Of a stretch of 53,928 nucleotides of DNA, positions 15,003-21,559 are shown piece after piece. Position 1 is the first letter of the stretch, and each line of letters opens with the position of its first letter. The notes below the pieces were generated by a model. The model did no database searches. It was not told the origin of the DNA and was given only the letters and a program-made list of their open reading frames with translations. This DNA is from Treponema sp. GTDB taxonomy: Bacteria > Spirochaetota > Spirochaetia > Treponematales > Treponemataceae. The stretch lies in assembly GCA_017470085.1 (NCBI GenBank), contig JAFUFE010000162.1, positions 1 through 53,928 on the forward strand, read 5' to 3'. The translations under genes were made by a program, and so were the position numbers.

Positions 15003-15049
15003 ACAGACAGTGTAAAGCCTAACAGTGTAAGCTAACTATGAACTGTTAG
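15003..15049 (-). promoter_or_regulatory. Terminase promoter with inverted repeat operator
   Basis: On the minus strand: TAGTTA at 15033-15038, 18-bp spacer, TACACT at 15009-15014, 6 nt, ATG 15002. The perfect 8-bp inverted repeat CTAACAGT (15019-15026) / ACTGTTAG (15042-15049) brackets the -35, and further CTAAC/GTTAG words lie at 15032, 15055 and 15073. These could be a repressor operator or small-terminase (cos-type) binding sites. Confidence 0.55.
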
Positions 15050-15313
15050 GAAATTGTTAGCCCAAGTCAAGACCTAACGCACATTTGAGAGAGGGCAGGG
15101 CGCGGCGACTAATTGCATGGGGGCGGTGGGGGCTGACAGTACCTTTTTTGTGTTGTATTTAATGATTTGCGCGGTAAAAGTTTGAAATCGCGTTTTGAAA
15201 TGATGTTAAATCTTTGTGTTATAAGCATTTAACGCTTGAAATTACAGTTTTAGTAAACGCGGTAAAAGGGAAAAGCCAGTTTTTTATAGTGTTTCTAATT
15301 TAAAAAATTTTTC

Positions 15314-15348
15314 CACCCAAATTCCGTGGAATTTGGGTGTTTTTTTTT
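15314..15348 (+). terminator. Rho-independent terminator-like hairpin
   Basis: CACCCAAATTCC (15314-15325) is followed after 2 nt by its exact complement GGAATTTGGGTG (15328-15339) and a run of nine T. With a realistic loop the stem is about 10 bp. No gene on the plus strand obviously reads into it, so its arms may mainly be two of the ACCCAAATTCC repeats. Confidence 0.6.
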
Positions 15349-15560
15349 AAATTCTCTCATTACTTTAGACACAACGCCTTTTACTTTTACTGACTGTATT
15401 TAATTCTTTATAATATAAAGAATTAAAAAGTAAATTTTAAAATAAAATATATAAGGAAAAAGGGTGAATTTTTTTAAAATTTAAAAAAATTCACCCAAAT
15501 TCCGTACCCAAATTCCAGACAAAAAAAGCGCGTTGGAATTCGGGTAAACACCCAAATTCC
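15315..15560. repeat. Cluster of ACCCAAATTCC repeats beside the integrase
   Basis: Copies at 15315-15325 (+), 15328-15338 (-), 15493-15503 (+), 15506-15516 (+), 15535-15545 (-, one change) and 15550-15560 (+). Pairs are offset by 13-15 bp. A further AT-rich hairpin, GGGTGAATTTTTTTA with its complement, occupies 15462-15496. Repeats of this size next to an integrase gene could be arm-type integrase or excisionase sites, or part of the attachment region. The whole 15050-15600 stretch has no credible gene and is much richer in A and T than its surroundings. Confidence 0.8.
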
Positions 15561-15567
15561 AACGCGC
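15521..15567 (-). terminator. Rho-independent terminator of the integrase gene
   Basis: On the minus strand an 18-bp stem (15550-15567 with 15528-15545, one mismatch) around a 4-nt loop is followed by seven T residues at 15527-15521. It lies 37 nt after the integrase stop. Its arms contain two of the ACCCAAATTCC repeats. Confidence 0.85.
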
Positions 15568-15603
15568 CAATTTCCACGGTTTTGCGGCTGTTTTTAACAA
15601 AAT

Positions 15604-16746
15604 CTACCCTTTTTCCAACTGAAAAAACCTGTTTGCAACCCCAATATATGCGGATAAATTGCGTTTATCGTCCTGTATTTTGCGGCGCGTGTAATAATCG
15701 GTCATTTCAATAGCCGTATGCCCCGCCATCTGCCGCACGGTATCAGCGTCAAGGTATGCGCGTGTGCGGGTAACGAATGTGTAGCGTAAACTATGAATCG
15801 TCAAACGCCGCCCGTCGGCGGCAATTCCAGCCCGCCGTATCGCCGAAAAGAACGCGCAGCGGATTGAACAGATGCGCAATGTGTTTCCGCTCGTGGTGGT
15901 AAAAACAAAATCGTTCCCGTCAAGCCTGTTTTCTGCAAGAAAAGCGGCAAGAACGGTTGCCGTTATCTCTGGAATCAAAACAAGCCGCCATTTTGGATTC
16001 TCTTTTGACCCACATTTGTTGTAAGGATTTCTGGTTTTGTTCGCTCCGTCCATGAATCCGTCCACAAGTATCATCTGCAAATCTGGCAAAAACTGCCGCG
16101 CCTGAAACGCCCGCGCTTCGCTAACACGCAATCCTGCGGTGGTTATCAACAGAAAAAGCAAGTAATTACGCTCGCAGGAAAAGTTTTTGCGATTCAGAAA
16201 AAGCGGCAGCTCGTCATCGTTGAACGGGTCGGCTTTTTTACTCGTGCCTTTGAATGTGGGGAAGTCCGGAACGGGGATGGTCATTCCGTCAAAAGTTGCC
16301 TGTTGGTAAACGTCGCGCAAAGTGCTGATAAACCTGTTTTTCCAGCCAAATGTGCGGTTTTGTGGCATAAGGTAGTTGAATACATCCGCAATCTTGACGT
16401 CTGCTAAATCGTATTCGCCGAATTGCTGCACGATACAATCAAGCATTTGTCGCTTTGCCCTGACAGTGGTGGGCTTGCACGAATAGCCCAGCTGCTCACG
16501 GCGACGCAAGTGTTCACTGCCGAATATAAACATATCGGCAGCAATATCCTTGATTTTAGCCGATTTTCCGCGCGGCGGCGGTAGCTGACTGCAATAAACG
16601 GCGGCGTCGTACATTGTTTTGCAGCTTTTGTCTTTGATGACCTTTTGTTTTTGTATGCCGTTTTCATAGTACCAGTAATAAAAAACGCGCTTTGACTTGC
16701 CGTTTTTGCCTTTAATGGTCTTTTTGAACGGATGATAATGCTGCAT
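15604..16746 (-). CDS. int: Tyrosine-family phage integrase
   Basis: A 380-residue protein (usual size 350-400). The catalytic set is visible: Arg in ITTAGLRVSEARAF (about 210), HSLR (about 325, His-x-x-Arg), GHT (about 343) and Tyr in TDYYTRR (351 or 352). The N-terminal 60 residues are very basic (FKKTIKGKNGKSKR) as in arm-binding domains, followed by a core-binding SAM-like region. It inserts and excises the prophage by site-specific recombination. It reads inward from the right boundary. Start ATG 16746 has an AGGA site close by and GGAG further upstream. Confidence 0.95.
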   Translation of the reverse strand: MQHYHPFKKTIKGKNGKSKRVFYYWYYENGIQKQKVIKDKSCKTMYDAAVYCSQLPPPRGKSAKIKDIAADMFIFGSEHLRRREQLGYSCKPTTVRAKRQMLDCIVQQFGEYDLADVKIADVFNYLMPQNRTFGWKNRFISTLRDVYQQATFDGMTIPVPDFPTFKGTSKKADPFNDDELPLFLNRKNFSCERNYLLFLLITTAGLRVSEARAFQARQFLPDLQMILVDGFMDGANKTRNPYNKCGSKENPKWRLVLIPEITATVLAAFLAENRLDGNDFVFTTTSGNTLRICSIRCAFFSAIRRAGIAADGRRLTIHSLRYTFVTRTRAYLDADTVRQMAGHTAIEMTDYYTRRKIQDDKRNLSAYIGVANRFFQLEKG

Positions 16747-16920
16747 TTTCCTACATCTCCATTGACATTTTATTAATATTTGCTTTGCAACGGCGGTTTT
16801 GAAGATGAAGAATTGATTTATTTTTTTATGATAAACCGTTGTGTTATAAAGAGTTAGCTATTCCTATCTTTCTTTTGAAAGGTTTGCGTTTAGATTATAG
16901 CAAAAAACCTCTTTTTTTGT

Positions 16921-16926
16921 TATACT
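16921..16926 (+). promoter_or_regulatory. -10 box of signal peptidase gene
   Basis: TATACT ends 7 nt before the ATG at 16934, leaving room for at most a one-base leader. A good -35 is not evident (TAGCAA at the 17-bp position), and no Shine-Dalgarno site is present. Confidence 0.45.
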
Positions 16927-16933
16927 ACAGTCT

Positions 16934-18661
16934 ATGAAAAAACTGTCTGTTCTGACTGTTACCGCGCTTTGTATCGCTGCGGTGTTTTCTGTTTTCTGTT
17001 TTCCGCGGGCAGGGGATATCAGTATACTGGCATTTATCATCTCTGCGGCAGGGACGGCAGCTACTGCATATTATACCTACGCAGTGCTTCTTCGCGATGA
17101 GCCGGCGCGGATTCCGATAGTGCACAAGCTGTTCCAGTACCTGCCGTACATCATGTTGATTGCATTCATCCTGCGTCGTGCCGGAAAAAACGACACCGCA
17201 CGGTGGTATGATGTAGTCACCGTCATCCTGTGGTGCCTGCTATTTGTTGCAACATTGGGTGCAGTGTACTTGCTCAATGAAAAACGCGTGTATGCCTGCC
17301 GCAGTTCATGGACACACTATATAAAAAATTATCCCCCGGGGGGTAAAAAACGAAAATGGATTATTACCGAAATATTGGAATGGCTCGACGCGATTGTGCA
17401 AGCGGTTTTTACGATTTTGCTCGTGCAGATTTTTATATTGCAGCTTTACGTGATTCCGTCAGAATCCATGGTGCCGCAATTTTTGATTGGCGACCGCGTA
17501 TTTGTATTCAAGACAGCAAGCGGCCCCCAATTCCCGCTGTCTGATGTGGGACTACCGGTGTTCCGCACGTATAAACGCGGCGACGTGGTTGTCTTCCGAA
17601 ATCCGCACTATCGCATGGATCGGCAATCAGAAGTCAAGACGGTTACATCTCAGCTTCTGTATATGCTAACGCTGACGCTGGTCAATCTGAACCGCGATGA
17701 ACACGGCGAACTGAAAGCGGATCCACTCGTCAAACGAATCTGCGGACTGCCCGGAGAACAGCTGGTCATGCAGGACGGCACATTATATGCGCGGACGCGT
17801 GAGTCGCCTGAGTTTTTCCCCGTAGAGAGCGACGCCCGGTTTGCTACGTGGAACCTGCACACAGTACCGTTGGCAACGCGCCGCGGCATACAGACGTTTC
17901 CCGTCAGCAGCGCACAGTTCCAATCGCTACTCGACTGTGAGGCAGAGCGTCGAGAATTACACATTCCGGAAGTTGCAGAACGCTGCCGCTCGATAGCTGC
18001 CGCATTCTCCCGGATTGCTCCTCCAGTGGCAGAGGACGACGGTTCGCTCACCGTGCCGCTCTTTGAATACGAACTGTTCACCTCGCACGAAGCGATAACC
18101 CGCCGACTGCTGTCCGAAACTGGCGGCGTCGCCTGGTTTACCGCGTTCATGACGGACTGGATAGTGAATGCACCTTCAGACGACGCTTTTGTAGGGGGGG
18201 ATATATACAGCGACGCCAACTATCGGCTGAACCTGATGATAAAAGAATGCTTTGGACAGATCGTCGTGCGAGACGCAGAGCTCATCACTTCAGGAGCGAG
18301 TGGAAATATATTTTCCGATGACGAACTGTATCGCGCTCTTGAACGAGCAGAGCAACTCCATCGATATGTGGTATCCCTTGACCAGCGCAATATGCCGCTC
18401 TTTCCGCCAAATGCCCCCGACGGAACGCCTAACTATTTGGAAAGCGATAGCTACTTTATGATGGGAGACAACCGATTTAATTCGCTTGACATGCGGCATT
18501 CATATAACCGCACGCTGGTGCCGTTGACTGCGCTTGATGATTTTTCAGTCACATATTACTCGAACAGTGCACCGCAAGCAGTAAAAAGCCGTTATATCCT
18601 CGGAAACGCAGTCTTCCGTTTCTGGCCACGGAAACGAATCGGTCTGGTACAAACAAAATAG
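16934..18661 (+). CDS. lepB: Signal peptidase I, large spirochaete-type
   Basis: A 575-residue membrane protease that removes signal peptides from exported proteins. Three hydrophobic segments precede the catalytic domain (about 9-23, 30-50, 92-113), and a fourth at about 155-173 leads into the active-site motif PSESMVPQ with nucleophile Ser178. The general-base Lys lies in VKRICGLPGEQL, and MMGDNRFNSLDMRH is the conserved late box. Bacterial enzymes are usually 180-350 residues; here a long insert (about residues 285-480, Glu/Arg-rich) sits between GLPGEQL and the MGDN box. It is the first host gene beside the prophage and stands alone. I chose ATG 16934; no ribosome site precedes it. Confidence 0.93.
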   Translation: MKKLSVLTVTALCIAAVFSVFCFPRAGDISILAFIISAAGTAATAYYTYAVLLRDEPARIPIVHKLFQYLPYIMLIAFILRRAGKNDTARWYDVVTVILWCLLFVATLGAVYLLNEKRVYACRSSWTHYIKNYPPGGKKRKWIITEILEWLDAIVQAVFTILLVQIFILQLYVIPSESMVPQFLIGDRVFVFKTASGPQFPLSDVGLPVFRTYKRGDVVVFRNPHYRMDRQSEVKTVTSQLLYMLTLTLVNLNRDEHGELKADPLVKRICGLPGEQLVMQDGTLYARTRESPEFFPVESDARFATWNLHTVPLATRRGIQTFPVSSAQFQSLLDCEAERRELHIPEVAERCRSIAAAFSRIAPPVAEDDGSLTVPLFEYELFTSHEAITRRLLSETGGVAWFTAFMTDWIVNAPSDDAFVGGDIYSDANYRLNLMIKECFGQIVVRDAELITSGASGNIFSDDELYRALERAEQLHRYVVSLDQRNMPLFPPNAPDGTPNYLESDSYFMMGDNRFNSLDMRHSYNRTLVPLTALDDFSVTYYSNSAPQAVKSRYILGNAVFRFWPRKRIGLVQTK

Positions 18662-18787
18662 GAGTGACCGCTGACTATTCATTTGATAAAACGGTGCGGC
18701 CTTACTGCATGTTTTTATCGATCGCCGTACGCGCTACCATCGAGCTATTTTTATGCACGCTCGTATCGTTGTACACTTTGTGCAGTA

Positions 18788-18933
18788 GTGCGCGTGTGCT
18801 CTGCACAACCGCGCACCACTGCAACATCGCTTGAAACTGATGTTTCACTCGCTGTTGCATTTTTTAAGAACGTTTCAAAACGCCGCTGAAATGGCGCGGC
18901 ATTTTGAACTACAAGTTTTCTCTCGAAAACTCG
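18788..18933 (+). repeat. Multi-hairpin repeat, copy 1 (order C-D-A-B)
   Basis: Hairpin C: GTGCGCG / CGCGCAC (18788-18816). D: TGAAAC-TGAT-GTTTCA (18832-18847) followed by CTCGCTGTTGCATTTT. A: CAAAACGCCGC / GCGGCATTTTG (18876-18906). B: AAGTTTTC-TCTC-GAAAACTT-like (18912-18933, outer pair lost). The rest of 18662-19022, between the convergent signal peptidase and ptsI genes, holds no gene that I can support. Confidence 0.85.
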
Positions 18934-19022
18934 CGTATTGATTGCGCGCTCTCATTTCATTGCGACCGCGCGGTTTTGAATAGCTTTTGTTTTTGAAAAT
19001 CGTTCACCGTTCAAAATTAAGG

Positions 19023-19170
19023 AATGTTTAAAAACGCCGCTACAATAGCGCGGCGTTTTTATCTTCGAGTTTTCTCACGAAAACTCGCTTATTCACGTGT
19101 GCGCGAGGCGCGCACCACTGCAACAACGCTTGAAACTGACGTTTCACTCGCTGTTGCATTTTAAGGAACG
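19023..19170 (+). repeat. Multi-hairpin repeat, copy 2 (order A-B-C-D)
   Basis: A: AAAAACGCCGC / GCGGCGTTTTT (19030-19060), perfect. B: CGAGTTTTC-TCAC-GAAAACTCG (19066-19087). C: GTGCGCG-AGG-CGCGCAC (19099-19115). D: TGAAAC-TGAC-GTTTCA (19131-19146), then CTCGCTGTTGCATTTTAAGG. The last 27 bases lie inside the ptsI reading frame. Hairpin A followed by T5 could also end transcripts coming from the left. Confidence 0.88.
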
Positions 19171-20769
19171 GATGGTTTTCCGCAGCGGCAGGATTGCCAA
19201 AGGTGCAACCGAAAGTTCGTCAATCCCCATCGTGATAAACATTTCCGTTAGCTCCGGGTCTGCGGCAAGCTCGCCACAGATGCCCACGCGGCGGCCATAT
19301 TTATGGGCACTTTCCACTGTCATCTGAATTCCGCGCAGCACAGCAGGATGATGAGCATCGTAAAAAGATGCAAGCCTGGCGTTCTGCCGATCGACGGCAA
19401 GCGTGTACTGTATCAAATCGTTCGTACCGATTGAAAAAAAATCCACTTCTGCTGCAAGCGCGGCGCTCATCAACACTGCGGCAGGTGTTTCTATCATAAT
19501 ACCTTCTTCCACCACACCATACGGGATATGCGCTGCATCTAAGGACAGGCGCACATCGGCAGAAATCTTTTTGATACGGCGCACTTCGTCTACGGAAATA
19601 ATCAGCGGATACATAACGGCGATGTTCCCAAAAGCAGACGCACGGTAGATGGCGCGGAGCTGCGTTTTAAACAGTTCTGGGCGTTCAAGGCATATCCGTA
19701 TAGCGCGGAATCCTAACGCTGGGTTTTCTTCCCGATCAAGCTGTAGACAGTCCGCCTGTTTATCCGCGCCGATATCCAGCGTGCGGATGATTATTTTTTT
19801 CCCCTGCATTTTTTCCGCCGCAGCTTTATACACCGCAAACTGTTCCGCTTCCGTGGGACAGGTGCTGCGTCCTACATATAAAAATTCGCTGCGGAACAGA
19901 CCGATGCCCTCCGCACCGTTCTCTACAGCACACGCTACATCGGTAATACTGCCGACATTGGCATACAGATCGATGTGCCGGCCGTCCAAAGTAACGGTGT
20001 CTTCCGTTTTCAGTTTATGCAGTGATATACGTTGCTCATCTATTGCGCGCAGTGCCGTGCGCTTTTCTGCGAGCACCGCACTGTCAGGCGAAATAATCAG
20101 TTCGCCAGTGCCGCCATCCACCACCGCGAGTTTTCCGTTCCAGTCGTCATCAATGACGATGCCTGCAATCGCCGGAATGTTCATGGTGCGCGCAAGAATC
20201 GCGGTATGCGAGTGGGGCGAACCGTCTGTAGTGATAACGGCACACACCGATACTGTATTCAACTGCACCGTCTCAGCAGGCGTCAAATCAGTGGCGGCAA
20301 GAATGACCGAACCGTCACTGGAAAACGATTCATCACCGCGACCACAGAGAGCAGTGAGCACCCGGCGAGATACATCCGTGATGTCAGCAGAACGAGCGCG
20401 CAGATATTCGTCGTCCATATCAGAAAAAATTTTTGCAATATGTGTAGCGCTCTGATGTACCGCATATTCAGCACAAACGTGCTCGCCGCGGATAACGGTG
20501 TACACAGCATCATTCCAATCATCATCCATGAGCAGCATCGACTGTACATCAAAAATATCCGCAGCGTCCTGCCCCACTTCCTCTATCGCTTTTTTGTACA
20601 CTGCTTGAAGCTGCTCTACCGCCGTATCACGCGCTGCACGGTAACGTGTACATTCATATTCTACATCACTGATTTCTTTTCGTGGCACCTCATACGCCGC
20701 TTTCTTTAAGACGTGAATAGTGCCGATGGCAATACCGGCGCAGAGTGATACTCCACGGTACTGTTTCAT
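19144..20769 (-). CDS. ptsI: PTS Enzyme I
   Basis: A 541-residue phosphoenolpyruvate-protein phosphotransferase (usual 570-575). It takes phosphate from PEP onto His188 (TDGSPHSHTAILART) and passes it to HPr. The C-terminal PEP domain shows GIGLFRSEFLY, RTLDIGADKQ, ENPALGFRAIR, IETPAA, FFSIGTNDLIQY and GICGELAADP with the PEP-site Cys. It ends IRSLKCNSE; the final nine codons and the stop come from the edge of repeat copy 2, and the tail is shorter than in most Enzyme I proteins. Ribosome site AGGA lies upstream. It follows ptsH by 149 nt in the fru locus. Confidence 0.96.
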   Translation of the reverse strand: MKQYRGVSLCAGIAIGTIHVLKKAAYEVPRKEISDVEYECTRYRAARDTAVEQLQAVYKKAIEEVGQDAADIFDVQSMLLMDDDWNDAVYTVIRGEHVCAEYAVHQSATHIAKIFSDMDDEYLRARSADITDVSRRVLTALCGRGDESFSSDGSVILAATDLTPAETVQLNTVSVCAVITTDGSPHSHTAILARTMNIPAIAGIVIDDDWNGKLAVVDGGTGELIISPDSAVLAEKRTALRAIDEQRISLHKLKTEDTVTLDGRHIDLYANVGSITDVACAVENGAEGIGLFRSEFLYVGRSTCPTEAEQFAVYKAAAEKMQGKKIIIRTLDIGADKQADCLQLDREENPALGFRAIRICLERPELFKTQLRAIYRASAFGNIAVMYPLIISVDEVRRIKKISADVRLSLDAAHIPYGVVEEGIMIETPAAVLMSAALAAEVDFFSIGTNDLIQYTLAVDRQNARLASFYDAHHPAVLRGIQMTVESAHKYGRRVGICGELAADPELTEMFITMGIDELSVAPLAILPLRKTIRSLKCNSE

Positions 20770-20918
20770 ATTGTCCGTCCTGTAAAAAACATATCACCAT
20801 TAAAAATCATTCGTACTTCTCTTCTGTATGCCGAAGCACAGACGATGCAGCACCCACCGAATTCCCCACGCCTACACAGCTGCACTGAAACCGACCACGC
20901 AGATCATTCTCCCACGCC

Positions 20919-21176
20919 CTACAGATTGTCCTCAAGGAATTTCCAAAATCGTTCTGCAGCGTTTTCCTCATCGCTGCCAGACACACTCACGTGCATTACG
21001 TGTCCTTGCTTAGCACCCAAACTCATTACGGCAATCAGACGTTTTGCATTGGCGGTTTTGCCGTTGCACTCAAGCGTAACGGTGCTCTCGTACTGCTGTG
21101 CCGTCTTAACCAATGCACCGGCAGGACGGGCGTGGATGCCGAGCGCATCGGTAATAGTGTATTCAAATTGTTTCAT
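20919..21176 (-). CDS. ptsH: HPr phosphocarrier protein lacking Ser46
   Basis: An 85-residue HPr of normal length. Phosphorylated His15 is present in GIHARPAG. At position 46, where Bacillus and Escherichia HPr have Ser (followed by the VMSLG block), this protein reads NAKRLIAVMSLG, with Arg46. The site used by HPr kinase for regulatory phosphorylation is therefore absent, while the EI and EII transfer site is intact. It has an AAGGAGGA ribosome site. It lies between fruA and ptsI and probably serves fructose uptake. Confidence 0.96.
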   Translation of the reverse strand: MKQFEYTITDALGIHARPAGALVKTAQQYESTVTLECNGKTANAKRLIAVMSLGAKQGHVMHVSVSGSDEENAAERFWKFLEDNL

Positions 21177-21260
21177 GCAGTATCCTCCTTCTGAACACTC
21201 ACTGCTGGTATACCAGCTCCCCCCCTCTAGCGCCCACCGACTTGCAGGTGTCTCAAACAG

Positions 21261-21353
21261 AACGTTTCAAAATGCCGCTGAAATAGCGCGGCATTTTGAA
21301 CTACGAGTTTTCTCTCGAAAACTCGATCATCCACGTGTGCGCGAACCGCGCAC
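21261..21353 (+). repeat. Multi-hairpin repeat, copy 3 (A-B-C) between ptsH and fruA
   Basis: A: CAAAATGCCGC / GCGGCATTTTG (21268-21298), perfect. B: CGAGTTTTC-TCTC-GAAAACTCG (21304-21325). C: GTGCGCG-AAC-CGCGCAC (21337-21353). No D part follows. It lies in the 383-nt gap between fruA and ptsH, antisense to the operon. The remaining 21354-21559 shows no gene or clear terminator. Confidence 0.88.
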
Positions 21354-21559
21354 CAATGCAACGATAGTGCGCATTCTTTTCACCACACGATGAACGCACA
21401 ACGTACCGTATGACGCAATCAGCGCGCATCTGGCCGTACGCGTTCCGACAATTCAAAAATAAACCGCACGCACCGCTGTATCATGCACGCTGCATTCCGA
21501 CACGTCGTTTGTGTTCCCCTCACTCTCGTCTTGGAAAACCGGGAGAACACGTGCACACA

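Larger units (their letters stand above)
1..16930. mobile_element. Prophage, right-hand part (left end outside window)
   Basis: A continuous run of phage genes from the window edge to a tyrosine integrase at 15604-16746. Recognisable parts are integrase, terminase subunits, lambda-type portal, ClpP-like prohead protease, decoration protein, lambda gpE-type capsid, lysis genes, Mu-type tail sheath and the start of a tail tube. Nearly all genes are on the minus strand with ATGA-type overlaps. The right boundary is placed between the integrase start and the signal peptidase start (16747-16933), because the integrase reads inward and host genes begin at 16934. No tRNA or clear att core repeat was found there, and the left att site is outside the window, so the exact end is not fixed. 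Key motifs are intact in the terminase, portal and integrase, so the element may be functional. Confidence 0.93.

Noticed and set aside
16747-16933. tRNA gene or clear attachment core at the right prophage end
   Set aside because: No cloverleaf or long direct repeat with the rest of the window was found; only an 11-bp TTGTGTTATAA word is shared with 15217-15227, too short to call att.
19649-20455. A 268-codon plus-strand frame
   Set aside because: Entirely antisense to ptsI, Ser/Arg-rich and without domain signal.
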